In this document: piece after piece, positions 30,892 through 41,978 of the stretch
Position numbering within the stretch: the first letter of the stretch is position 1
Layout: every line of letters begins with the position of its first letter
DNA from: Diphasiastrum complanatum
Lineage: Eukaryota > Streptophyta > Lycopodiopsida > Lycopodiales > Lycopodiaceae
DNA length: 64,000 nt
NCBI GenBank assembly: GCA_029204225.1
Contig: CM055108.1
Location: forward strand, 48,496,996-48,560,995
Reading direction: 5' to 3'
Program-made: the position numbers and the translations under genes
The notes under the pieces: model-generated
What the model was told of the DNA's origin: nothing
Seen by the model: only the letters and a program-made list of their open reading frames with translations
Database searches by the model: none

Positions 30892-33395
30892 AATGGCTAT
30901 TTTGTTCATACCAACACCTAGCATGCTACGAAACTTTTCAAATTTTTCTCTACTAAGTGCCTTAGTAAAGATATCTGCTGCTTGATCATTGGTATCATAG
31001 TACTCGAGCTGAATTTCTCGGCTTTGTATCTTCTCTCGTAAGAAGTGCTGATCCACCTCAATATGCTTCGAAGCATGGTACACAGGATTTTTGGCAAGCT
31101 GGATGCAACTCTGGCTGTCACACTGAAGAATAGTAGGACCATCCTGTGGAATCTGCACCTCCCCAAGAAGTCTCCTGAGCCATATTGCCTCGCAGGTAGC
31201 TTTTGCCGCTGCCCTGTACTCAACCTTTGTCGATGATAAGGTAATTGTGGGCTGTTTCTTGCTGCACCAAGAAATGGCCCCTGAACCAAGGTTGAAAGTG
31301 TAACCTGTGGTCGACTTTCGATCATCCCTATCACCTGCCCAATTCGAATCGGTAAAGCCTCCAAGCTGAAGCTTTTCGTCATTTGTGTACTCAATCCCAT
31401 AGCAGGTTGTCCCTTTGACATACCTCAAAACCCTCTTGGCTGCTTTCCAATGTGCTTCAATTGGAGAACTCATGAACTGGCTTGCTACACCAACCGCATA
31501 GGAAATGTCTGGTCTCGTAGTGGTGAGATAAATCAGGCTACCCACAAGCTGCCTATAAAGAGTCTCGTCCACAAAAGGAGTGCCATCATCTCTAGATGGC
31601 TTACTGCTGGTATCAATGGGCGTGGAAACGGGTTTGCAATCCTGCATGTTGAACCTGTTCAAGACTTCACATGCATAGTTAGCTTGGGAAATAAACACAC
31701 AGTTGTCCTTTTTCCAAACCTCCAAGCCAAGACAATAGTGGATTAAACCCAAATCCTCATCTCGAACTCATTTGATAGATGAGCCTTCACCTTTTCAATA
31801 AGCTGCCCATTGTTACCCGTGATGACCAAGTCATCCACATAGAGAACTATCAAAACAATGTTCCCATCTTCCCCCTTCACGAACAGGTTGCAATCTGACT
31901 GACTCTTTATGAATTGCTCCTTGGCAAAATAGTCGTCAATACGACTATACCAGGCCCTGGGTGCCTGCTTTAAACCATATAGGGCCTTCTTAAGCCTGCA
32001 TACCATAGTTTCCTTGCCCTTAGCCTCAAAACCTTGTGGCTGTTCCATGTAGACTTCTTCAGCCAACTGTCCATTGAGAAAAGCACTCTTCACATCCATT
32101 TGATGGACCTCCCAACCAAAAAATGCAGCCAATTCTGAAACCAACCTGATAGACGTCATCTTAGCTACCCGTGCCTTTAGCAACCAGCCTTGCCTTATGC
32201 TTTTCGATGCTCCCATCCGATTTGTATTTGGTCATGTAAACCCACTTACAGCCAATAGGACGCTTCCCTTTTGGTAACTTCACCAAATTTCATGTATCAT
32301 TCTTGAGAATGGAGTTGTTCTCCTCTTGCATAACAGGTTGCCATACCTTCTCATCTGCTGCCTCAACGAATGTATGCGGATCTTGTGAATCCAAAATAGT
32401 ATTCATAAGTGCATAGTTTGTCTCCTGGTGTTCATGCTCCTGGGCTTGCCTTTGAGACCTCCTAGCCCATGGATTGCTGCTCTCTCCCTCATCCAATATC
32501 AAACCATCCTGCACAGTTGCCAATACCAATTGGGAAACTTCTTCCTTGCAGTTGGTGATGAAGACGGTGAATAGGACTCAATAGATTTGCCCCTTTCCTT
32601 CCGCTTCCTAGTCTCCTCGGATTCTTCCTCTTGATCACTCATATGATCATCCTGAGGCTCCCTAATATATGGATGTGGATCATCAAGTATTGGCACAAAT
32701 TCACTTGTACCATCGTCCATCTCAAGTTCCTCTATAGGAGGCATTTGATCTTCTTCAAAGATCACATCTCGACTTATGATCCTCTTCTTGCTAGTAAGAT
32801 CGTAAAGTCGGTAAGCTTTGCTTTCTTCATTGTATCCCAAGAAAATACACTTTGCTGATTTTGCATCCAGCTTCTTCTTGTTATCCTTGGGAATATGGGC
32901 ATAGGCCCCGTACAAACACTCGCAAAGCGCCCACCTTGGGCTTGATGCCACTAAATGCCTCTTCTAGAGTCTTGCCTTCAACAACTTTTGTGGACTTCTA
33001 TTCAATAGAAACATTGCTGTGTGCATTGCCTCGCCCCAAAAAGGGTTGGGCAACCCCTTTGCCTTGAGCATGCACCTTGCACACTCCACAATAGTTCGGT
33101 TCTTTCTCTATGCTACGCCGTTTTGCTGAGGGGTATGAGGAGTTGTAAGCTGCCTTTTGATCCCATTGGCCTTCCAGAATTCCACAAATTTTGTCTTAAT
33201 GAACTCTCCACCATCGTCTGACTTGAGCATCTTTATCTTCTTTCCTGAATGTTCTTCTACCAAAGCTTTGAAATGCAGGAAGTACTTGAATGCTTCAGAT
33301 TTTAACTTCAAGAAATAAATCCAAATCTTGCGTGAGAAGTCATCAATAAAGGTCATGAAGTAATATGCCCCCCCCCACAAATCTGAATGTACCAA
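30892..33395 (-). pseudogene. Copia element C integrase, RT and RNase H
   Basis: Minus strand. Integrase core (VHSDLWGGAYYFMTFIDDFS, SDDGGEF) with a stop in place of the catalytic glutamate in GVA(E)RK near 33115. Integrase end SKAYRLYDLTSKK; RT with MDVKSAFLNGQL, KALYGLKQAPRAWY and VLYVDDLVITG; RNase H with TTGYTFNLGSGAISW, SSTKVEYRA and ADIFTKALS. Frameshifts near 31745, 32180 and 32510 and a mid-integrase frameshift break it. Gag, protease and the 5' LTR are missing. Confidence 0.88.
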
Positions 33396-33418
33396 GTCAA
33401 GTATGCCTGCTGCCCTGG

Positions 33419-33626
33419 TGGTATGAACAAAATAGCCATTGAGGGGGGGTGGTGAAATAAATGCCTATTTTGCCCCTTAAGGCTTGTATACTTGTAACTT
33501 GTAAGTTGTGCATAAGACATGGGGGTAAAACATTTATGTACATAGTACACCCAACTTGTGCTAATTAGGCAAGTAATAACAAGTAGGTTGAGGACCCATG
33601 TGGGTTCTAGAGCTAGAGCTAGAATT
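33419..33626 (+). repeat. Inverted copy of the Copia C 3' end and LTR
   Basis: The + strand here repeats, in inverted orientation, the last coding bases of C (GAACAAAATAGCCATT), its polypurine tract and its LTR down to CTAGAGCTAGAATT. It stands where the 5' half of C should be. Confidence 0.85.
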
Positions 33627-33639
33627 CGTAGATGATGGA

Positions 33640-33748
33640 GGAGGAGAAGAGGTGAATAGAGGGGGGGGGGGGGGGGGCGTAGGGGCATCCCCCTTTTTCT
33701 TAGGTGCCATGTTTAGACAGCAGTGCCATAGTCAACACTCAGCCAGTG
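33640..33748 (-). pseudogene. LINE ORF1 start
   Basis: Minus-strand ATG at 33710 reads MAPKKKGDAP, then a proline run across a 17-base G tract (33661-33677) and SSPPPSSTN. This resembles the ORF1 start of the LINE at 11351. It probably belongs to the LINE whose RT lies at 30296-30684, with the middle lost. Confidence 0.5.
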
Positions 33749-34105
33749 TGTTACGAGCTCGTAACTAGTGCCGAACCCTAGAGAACACAGATAGGTCAGA
33801 TACCACAGTCAGGGTCGTGTCCAACGTACATGACCAACAGGGCAAGACAGTGTGAGTAGTGTGCCCCAGCACGGTCCATAGCCATGGCGGGCTTAACACA
33901 GCCTAGGGACCCTGTCAGCAGGATAGGGGCCCCAGTTGGGTCCCGACGTCAGTCGGCCACGTCAGTGCCACGTGGTCGACACTTGGCAGTAGCATGCTAC
34001 CGGTCCTCACACTGGGCTAGGAGGGGCTTACTCTATATCAGGGAGTAGGCAAGGTTGGGTGGATCAGTTAGTGTTTGCCCTACTGTGGTGTTAGGATCTC
34101 TTACA
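33749..34105 (+). repeat. 5' LTR of element D
   Basis: 357 bp, TGTTAC...CTTACA, with the terminal 16-bp palindrome and the G-box inverted repeat near 33953-33981 (one arm altered). Confidence 0.93.
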
Positions 34106-34106
34106 C

Positions 34107-34119
34107 TGGTATCAGAGCC
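34107..34119 (+). other. Primer-binding site of D
   Basis: TGGTATCAGAGCC one base after the LTR. Confidence 0.9.
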
Positions 34120-34219
34120 ATCTCCTTCTGTGGGAGCTAGCAGCAGTAGAGAAATCTATCAGAAGGTAAGAAAGAATTCTCAAACTTTCAGAAAAGAGGA
34201 GAGGAGAGAAATCGTTGTA

Positions 34220-34790
34220 GTGACAGCCATCCATCGCTGCTTTTGCAGAGGAATTACTCATTTTTTGAGTAGTGAAACCTGAGCCAGATTGCAAGTACAG
34301 ATCAGTCGCTGTAAAAACTAGATATCTATCTCTGATTTGTGAGTGCAAACTTTAGAAATCAGAGCGGGTTTGAGGTAGAAATCTGGAAGTAGATCCAGCG
34401 CTGGATAGAGAGCAATCTCTGGGCAGATTCATCACTGTTTTGCAGTGGATTCCTGAGCAGATGAGGGCGGATTTGAAGGATCAGATCTTTACTCAAAGCA
34501 GCGAGCAGTCTCCTTCAAACTCCGGAATTTTAGACCGGTTTGTGGTCTTAAACTTGAGATTTCTGGAGCAGCAAACAGCGAGGGTTTCCCCCTTATCATA
34601 GATCAGAATTTTTCACAAGTTGTTGGGGCCCAAATTCCACTTTTTTGGAGTCATAACTTTGTGGAGCAGACAGCGAGGGGCCTCCAGGATAGAAATCGGA
34701 TTTTTGTCCACTGTGTAGGGTCTTCAAATCTGATTTTTGCAAGCAGATTGGTTGCTACTCAGACAGCGAGGGTGAAGAGCTAGCAAATTG
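34220..34790 (+). repeat. Leader tandem repeats of D
   Basis: Cores at 34233, 34305, 34397, 34500, 34577, 34672 and 34765 (TCGCTG, AGCGCTGG, AGCGAG types). Spacing is 72-103 bp, most often 92-95, so less regular than in B and E. Confidence 0.75.
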
Positions 34791-34970
34791 GAAATTGTTT
34801 AAGAAGACGGATTGGACAGGTGCGGAAGAACTGAGGGGGTTTCTTGCTTTTCTCTCTGGAAGTACAGTCCTAAGAAAGAGCTAAGTATTCTACTTTCGTT
34901 TTTCCAGTTTAGTCAATCTCTTTTCTTATTTTTAGTCAGAAGTTAAGGTACCTCTCTTTCAGTTCCGAAG

Positions 34971-35867
34971 ATGACCACTCCTCAGGGACCTGATCAACCC
35001 CAGGAGAGAGGCTTCGACGAACTTGAAACAGAAGCCTTGGCTTACAGAAAAGGGAAGGACCCCATGAAAGTGGACGAACAGGAACAGTTTGCCGAAGAAC
35101 TCGACGAACTGGTTACCAAGGAGCAGTTTCTCCAATTGGTAACAGAAGTGGATGAACTGAAGTTGGCATTAGCCAATTTCAAGTCCAATGTGGACGACTC
35201 GTTCGCTGAACTCAAAAGCTTGATTTTGAGTTCCGCGAAAGGAAGCCTTCCCTCCACTTCTCAGTTATCCCCTTCTCCACTTCCATCAGTTTCGGGTGAG
35301 ACTTTACGGTCTCACCCCAGTGTTTTTCAAGATTTAAAGCCTCCTACTTTTAGTGGGGAAGAGAAGGATAGAAATGCAGATATTCTACAAACCTTCCTCA
35401 GCAAATGGAAGAACATTCATGCTCTTAAACAGACCCCTGACCATTTGCAAACAATTGAGGCCAGTCTTTCCTTAGGGCCTATGGCCTATAAGTGGTGGTT
35501 AAATCTCCAGGAGACTGGGCAGACTCCCCGGTCATGGAAAGCTTTTGAAGAAGCTTTCCTAAGAGAATTTCTACCAGAAAATGAACTGGATAGAGCCTGG
35601 GAAGCCTGGGAAAGAACAGTAATGGATAAATCCCTCATCCAATATATCTCGCAGTATCGAGAAGCAATTTTAAAGATTAAAAATATGGATGACTATCAGA
35701 AAATCAAGGGATTTGTCCGTGGCCTCAAAGATGAATATAAAGTAGAGGTCCAGAGAAACTCGCCTACTACCCTTGAGCAAGCTCTCAGATATGCTCAGAT
35801 CTATGATGATTCAGTGGGTAGGAAGAAGGCGAGACAACAGCCACTTTCTGAGCAGCCTTTTTCCTGA
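34971..35867 (+). pseudogene. Element D Gag
   Basis: 298 codons from a clear ATG: acidic N terminus, helical segment, capsid core ([24 protein letters not shown]) and the end of the capsid ([20 protein letters not shown]). It is fused out of frame to RT-upstream sequence at about 35861. The zinc knuckle and protease are deleted. The Gag capsid itself looks intact and could assemble particles. Confidence 0.85.
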
Positions 35868-37571
35868 AGATTTGCCACATGGTTTACCACCTAGCAGAGA
35901 GGTAGATCATGTAATAAACCTAGTACCAGGTACAGCACCTGTTTCTAAACCTCCGTATCGGGTCAGCCGAACAGAGGATGAAGAAATAACTAGGCAGTTA
36001 ACAGACTATCTTGGGAAAGGCCAAATTCAGACCAGTAGTTCACCATGGGCCTCACCAGTCCTATTGGTGAAAAAGAAAGAGGGGTCTATGCGTCTTTGCG
36101 TAGATTACAGAGCCCTCAATAAAGTCACAATCAAGGATAAATACCCTATGCCTCGGGCAGACGAGTTGTTTGATGAACTCGACGGGGCTAAGTTTTTCAG
36201 CAAAATAGACCTCAGATCGGGATATCATCAAGTCCGTATAAAATCGGAAGATGTCTCGAAAACAGCTTTTAGGACTCGTCACGGTCATTATGAGTTTAAG
36301 GTGATGCCATTTGGGCTCACAAATGCTCCAGCTACCTTTATGACCTTGATGAACAATGTCCTTAGACCATACTTGGGTAAGTTTGTAGTCGTATTTTTAG
36401 ATGACATCATCGTCTACAGCAAAACAAGGAAGGAGCATCTAAAACACCTCAAAAAGGTGTTTCGACTGCTCAGAAAGCATAAGCGGGATCTATGCGTCTT
36501 TGCATAGATTACAGAGCCCTCAATAAAGTCACAATCAAGGATAAATACCCTATGCCTCGGGCAGACGAGTTGTTTGATGAACTCGACAGGGCTAAGTTTT
36601 TCAGCAAAATAGACCTCAGATCGGGATATCATCAAGTCCGTATAAAATCGGAAGATGTCTCGAAAACAGCTTTTAGGACTCGTCACGGTCATTATGAGTT
36701 TAAGGTGATGCCATTTGGGCTCACAAATGCTCCAGCTACCTTTATGACCTTGATGAACAATGTCCTCAGACCATACTTGGATAAGTTTGTAGTCGTATTT
36801 TTAGATGACATCATCGTCTACAGCAAAACGAGAAAGGAGCATCTAAAACACCTCAGAAAGGTGTTTCGACTGCTCAGAAAGCATAAGTTTTATGCTAAAG
36901 AATCCAAGTGTGAATTCTTCGTTGAAGAAGTAGATTATTTGGGTCACATTATCTCTTCAGATGGGATTAAGATGGACCCAAATAAGGTTAAAGCCATACT
37001 CAGTTGGCTGAGACCTCAAAATATTTTGGAACTTCAGATCTTTCGTGGTTTGGCGGGATACAGTGCCTATGAAAAGGAACTCTTTTCTATAGTCCAGGAT
37101 CTTAAGACTTGGAGGCATTATTTGTATGGTGCCAACTTTGAGGTCCTGACAGACCATGAGAGTCTCAGATACCTTTGCAATCAACCTGAGCTTAGAGGTC
37201 TGAAAGCTCGTTGGGCAGAGTTGATGCAAGAGTTTGACATGTCTATCAGATATAGGCGTGGAAAATGCAATACAGTAGCAGATGCCCTTAGCAGAATGCC
37301 TATGATAAACGAGCTGAGTTTTACTCAGATTCGTAATGAGTTACTCGAGTCCTTGAGAGGGAAATGCCAGCATGATGCATTCTTCTCTACTCAGTCCAGA
37401 GCAGACAGTTACAGACTCCAGAACCAGTTCCCGAGGCTGGTGCCAGTTCATCCAAGAATACGGCAGCTTCCGTTGAGGATGATGATGAGTCCGAGTATAC
37501 GTCATCAGATGACGTTGAGGATTCTGAGCCTGTATTACCCAAGCAAACCCAAGTGGTTGAGGGTCAGTTGA
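35862..37571 (+). pseudogene. Element D RT with 404-bp tandem duplication, and RNase H remnant
   Basis: RT runs from [16 protein letters not shown] to [10 protein letters not shown], including FLDDIIVYS. The segment 36087-36490 is then repeated at 36491-36894. 404 is not a multiple of three, so the frame is lost at the join and reopens in copy 2. Copy 2 continues through the connection to GLAGY, where about 280 bp are deleted in frame to [11 protein letters not shown], removing the first RNase H acidic residue region. The tail carries the same 11-bp deletion as B. Confidence 0.88.
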
Positions 37572-37604
37572 CTCAAGGATTTCAAATGGAAACAGTATTC
37601 CATT

Positions 37605-38951
37605 GAGGATGAGTACTTGCTCTATAGAGATAGAGTATGTGTCCCCAATTCAGAGGATTATAGGCAGCAGGTCCTATATGAATGTCATGACAATCCTAGT
37701 GTGGGACACCCAGGCATACAGAAGACCTATGAGCTTCTTCGTAGGCAATTTTTCTGGCCCAGTATGAAAAAGGACGTCCACCAGTATGTAACCAGTTGCC
37801 AGAAATGTCAAGTAAACAAAGCAGAGCGAATAAAGGCAGGAGGGTTGTTGCATCCCTTAGAAATACCAGCTGGTAAATGGGAGAGTATCTCCATGGATTT
37901 TATAGTAGGCCTGCCTAAAACCCAAAAGGGTAATGACGCTATATGGGTCATAGTTGACCGTCTAACCAAAATGGCTCATTTTATTCCGACCAAAACAACC
38001 GTTAGAGCTCCAGAGTTAGCGAGGTTGTTTGTAGATGGGCTATTTAAATTGTACGGTCTACCTTCCGGCATAGTCAGCGACCGGGACAGTAAGTTTACTG
38101 GAAATTTTTGGAGGGCAGTATTCCATCATCTCCATACTAAACTTAATATGAGTACCACCGACCATCCACAGACGGACGATCAAACAGAGAGGGTAAATCA
38201 GGTGCTGGAGGATATGCTTCGTGCATACGTCAGCAAAAAGCAGACTGATTGGGAGGAGTATCTCTCGATATTAGAGTTTGCTTACAACAGTACCAAACAT
38301 TCAGCTACGGGATACAGCCCATTTATGTTGATGTACGGTTTTCAGCCACGCTCACCCAGAACTGTAGGGTTTAAACAAGAAAAAGTTGAAGCAGCCAAAA
38401 ACTTTTTAGAGGACCTAAACCAGATGATAGAACATGCTAAGCATAGCATTAGGCAGTCCCAGGATCGAGCCAGGCATTATGCAGATCCACACAGACGGGA
38501 TGTGCAGTTCTCCACTGGTGAGAAAGTCTACTTGAGAGTCCCAGTCGATTCTAAAACCCTCAAATCAGGAGTGTGTGCTAAGTTGTTTCCAAGGTATTGT
38601 GGTCCCTTTACCATCAGTAGGAGACTAGGCGAGGTCACCTATGAACTAGAACTCCCACACAGCAGTAAGGTTTTTCCAGTCTTTCATGTAAGTCAGTTAC
38701 GAAAAGCCTTAACCAGATCAGACAATTTGGTAGGGGACAGTGTTCTAGTTCTCCCATTGGATCCTCAACAACCTCCACATGAACCAGAGGAGATTCTTGA
38801 TAGTAGAGAGACGCAGACTCGTGATACTCTATACCGAGAATATCTGGTTAAGTGGAATGATCAGCCTGTTGAGAATGCCACTTGGGAAAGAGGCAGCGTC
38901 CTTCGCAAGATTTTTCCAGACTTTGTCTTAGAGGACCAAGACGGTTCTTAA
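37605..38951 (+). pseudogene. Element D integrase and chromodomain
   Basis: A continuous 444-codon frame (37617-38951). HHCC zinc finger, core acids in VDRLTKMAHF context, SDRDSKFTGNFW and the glutamate of ERVNQVLED, beta-barrel, and a complete chromodomain (YREYLVKWNDQPVENATWE). Core loop HPQTDDQTE as in B. No ATG links it to RT because of the frame break upstream, so it is counted as broken, but the domain itself is the best preserved integrase on this strand. Confidence 0.85.
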
Positions 38952-38962
38952 GGGGGAGGGAG
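38950..38962 (+). other. Polypurine tract of D
   Basis: AAGGGGGAGGGAG right before the 3' LTR, identical to that of B. Confidence 0.88.
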
Positions 38963-39320
38963 TGTTACGAGCTCGTAACCAGTGCCGAACCCTAGAGAAC
39001 ACAGATAGGTCAGATATCACAGTCAGGGTCGTGTCCAGCGTACACGACCAACAGGGCAAGACAGTGTCAGTAGTGTGCCCCAGCACGGTCCATAGCCATG
39101 GCGGGCTTAACACAGCCTAGGGACCCTGTCAGCAGGATAGGGCCCCCAGTTGGGTCCCGACGTGCAGTTGGCCACGTCAGTGCCACGTGGTCGACACTTG
39201 GCAGTAGCATGCTACCAGTCCTCACACTGGTCTAGGAGGGGCTTACTCTATATCAGGGAGTAGGCAAGGTTGGGTGGATCAGTTAGTGTTTGCCCTACTA
39301 TGGTGTTAGGATCTCTTACA
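38963..39320 (+). repeat. 3' LTR of element D
   Basis: 358 bp, TGTTAC...CTTACA; followed by the target copy CAGTG. Confidence 0.93.
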
Positions 39321-39385
39321 CAGTGCCAGGTCAGCAGGGTTCCCACAATGCAGGGTCACTAGGTCAGCGCCAGTAGGAAGGCAAC

Positions 39386-39387
<2 letters not shown>

Positions 39388-39474
<87 letters not shown>
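39388..39474 (-). repeat. (GA)n microsatellite joining two LINEs
   Basis: A perfect 87-bp run. To its right (minus strand upstream) is the AATAAAGCTTGC 3' end of one LINE. To its left is GC-rich sequence leading through element D to a LINE ORF1 start, so it again sits at a LINE-LINE boundary. Confidence 0.93.
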
Positions 39475-39475
<1 letters not shown>

Positions 39476-40350
39476 AAGCTTTATTAATGTCTTTTCCATG
39501 CCAAAAGGCATACCTGTCTCTGATCTCTATGAGCATGTGAGCGGCTATCATCCTCGTCGTCGTCATAATCGTCATCCTCAGGCACTAAATCACGCGATCT
39601 CTGCCTAGTAAAGAAGGAAGTAATCAATGGCTGCGAGGTAAAATGCTCCCGTATAAATCTCTCCGCAATATGAACATCTCGCGTACCATTAGAGCGACAC
39701 ATCGTGGGTTCTCATAGGTTGAATAGCTAGCTGATGAGAAGACACCTTGAGCTGTGCCAATGTGAATCTGAGGCAATGTGATAGTCCCGAATCCAAGTAG
39801 CGTGGCATAACCGGGGTCCCTGATGCATCCAGCTCCAAGAAATGGGTCTGGTAGAAAGCTAGCTTAACCCCTAATTGGTTATGCCAAGTCCACTCTAGAT
39901 ATGCACGATAGAGACATCGTCTGATATACTGATGGGTGCCTGAGGGAAGCTTTGTGATGAAGATACCAAATGACTCAAGTAGGAGGTGAGATGCCTGAGA
40001 GAACCATGATAATCTGTAGCCCTGATCATGAAGACACTGTGAGGAGGATAGTGCAATCTGTATGAATCGTCTGTCTATCTTTGGTAACGCCTGTACCCTA
40101 TGTATATGTAATGAGCTGAAGAGCTACATTGATTTGTATAGGTGGAATTGCAAACTCGGCCAGGAGAATCTCATGTGGAATAGAAGGCTTCGCTTGAATC
40201 AACCGAGCTAGCATGGTGGTCTGTAATCGTGAAAGACTGGACCAGTGTGAGGAGGGGAGACCTGTACACCATGCCTCTGCCGCATATAGAGAAATTTCAA
40301 CTCCTCCATCGCTGTCTGACCAGCGATGGTCCTTTGAAATTTATAGGGAA
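39475..40350 (-). pseudogene. LINE ORF2 C-terminal region and 3' UTR
   Basis: The minus strand in one frame reads LYAAEAWCTGLPSSHW, SLSRLQTTMLARLIQAKPS and IPHEILLAEFAIPPIQIN. Other frames then continue a region rich in leucine and tryptophan. This resembles the domain following RT in LINE ORF2. The 3' UTR has the hairpin ATGCC-TTTT-GGCAT (39497-39513), then ACATTAATAAAGC and the CT tail. RT is missing upstream, and several frameshifts are present. Confidence 0.65.
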
Positions 40351-40860
40351 ACTGCCATGTGGCACTGTTTGGGCCCAGACAGGTGTCTATAGGCAGCGTT
40401 TTCCTATTCCGTTCCTTTTCTGATCCTTGGCTGGTGAAATCGGGACCCTCCCTACACGTATAACATGTTTTCTCCAGATCTGTCCCCGTTTTCCAGTGAT
40501 GGACAATCTGAAGCAAATCAAGAAAAAGAGAAAGGGGGGGGGGGGGCGCTGTAGGCCTCCTGGCAGATTGCTAGGAGTTGGCCAGAAGGCTGAGGTGGAG
40601 GCTAGGTTGCAAGGCAAGGCCACTTGGTAGGTAGTAGGATGGCATGGAGAGGGAGGCATACCTCTCCCATGCATCTGTTTTTTGGGAAAAGAGGTGGAGG
40701 TGGTGGTGCATCCTTCTCCTTGTTCTCTCTTATTCCTCTTGGCAGCCATGGACAATACCATTTGCTTTGTGAAGAGACAACAAGAATAGTCTTGTATCTA
40801 CCTTCCTTGAGTAGCTTTTGGTTCTCTTCTTTCATCTCTTCTTAATTTACCTCTCTTCTC
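40351..40860. other. Unassigned spacer with a G run
   Basis: Includes a 13-base G run at about 40537-40549 and G-rich frames on both strands. No LTR of family F was recognised here, although F's 5' end should be close. Overlapping frames are composition-driven. Confidence 0.4.
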
Positions 40861-40863
40861 CTT

Positions 40864-41978
40864 GTAAAAGGAGAGCCTACTCCTACCACACAGCCTATCT
40901 CCCCTGTTCATGAGGCTACAGTATCTGCCTCTGTTTTAGACCCTGATGCTTTGATGCTGGCTATTAACAGTCTACAGCAACAGATTGTGGATATGCAAGC
41001 TAAGCACAGTCAGGATCAGCAGGATCTCAAGGAATTGACGCAGCTAAGGCAATTGGTGCATCAACCCTTGTTCACTCCTGAAGTTTTTGCTGGGGAAAAG
41101 AAGGATAGAACCCTGGAGGCGGTCTTGCAATGGCTGGATCGATGGAATTCGCACTTTTCCATGCACGATTCATGCGAGGATAACAAGAACAATCTTGCCG
41201 TCATGTACCTGCGAGGTAAAGCATTTACCTGGTGGCAAGATATAAGGGGTAAGCCTGAAGTTCCTAGGAATTGGGAGGATTTATGTAAGGCCTTTAAGGT
41301 GGCCTTCCTTCCTATTCTTGATGATTTTGAATTTTACCGTCAGTATGCAACGATCCATATGGGAAACCGGCCCTTGGATCAGTACTTACAAGACTTTCAG
41401 GAAGTCTATTCTCGTTTTGCAACTAGAATAGATCCTGTATTAGTAAAGTTGCATTTTATACTTGGGTTGCCAAGAGACTACCAACTAGAGGTCAGGTGGA
41501 ACCAGCCTCTTACCCTCGAGGATGCTGTTCGCTTCGCCAGAATCTACGATGATACTAGATTAGTGTCTTGCTCGACGTAAAGGGTAAGAAGCCTTTCTTT
41601 CCAAAGAAATCGAAAGACAAGGCAAAGGAAGGGGCTTCAGGTTCAGGGAAATCGAATAAAAGATCTATCTTGGATCAGGAAACCTTCATGAAAGCCAGAA
41701 GCGACAATCTGTGCTTCAATTGCATGGAACCAGGTCATGTCGCGAAGGAATGTCCAAAGAAACGGAAAGCTAAAGGGGCATCTTTTAAGACGCCAGGTAA
41801 CTCTAGCATATCTAGTGTAGATCTTTCCTTTGCTGGTAATTCAGTGTGTGAGCATTGTTGTTTTAACATGGCTGTTTTTGGCCCTCATGACCTCATTCGG
41901 ATGAAGGGGATTGTGGGTGGTCAAGCCCTAACTGTTCCACACATAATTTTATTAACGCTAATTTGTTGCAGAAGCTAA
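40864..41978 (+). pseudogene. Element F Gag and protease remnant
   Basis: Gag frame is open from about 40864 without an ATG: coiled segment (ALMLAINSLQQQIVDMQ), capsid (VFAGEKKDRTLEAVLQWL, AFTWWQDIRGK) to IYDDTRL. A frameshift near 41570 leads to a basic stretch and a CCHC knuckle CFNCMEPGHVAKEC (about 41710). The protease active-site triad is deleted: sequence passes from GGQALTV to a broken THNFIN near 41940. The protease could not work. Confidence 0.85.

Larger units (their letters stand above)
33744..39325 (+). mobile_element. Gypsy family-1 element D
   Basis: Target duplication CAGTG at 33744-33748 and 39321-39325; LTRs 33749-34105 and 38963-39320 differ at about ten positions by eye. 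Internally rearranged: Gag joined to RT, 404-bp RT duplication, RNase H deletion. Shares the 11-bp integrase-linker deletion with B. Confidence 0.93.
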
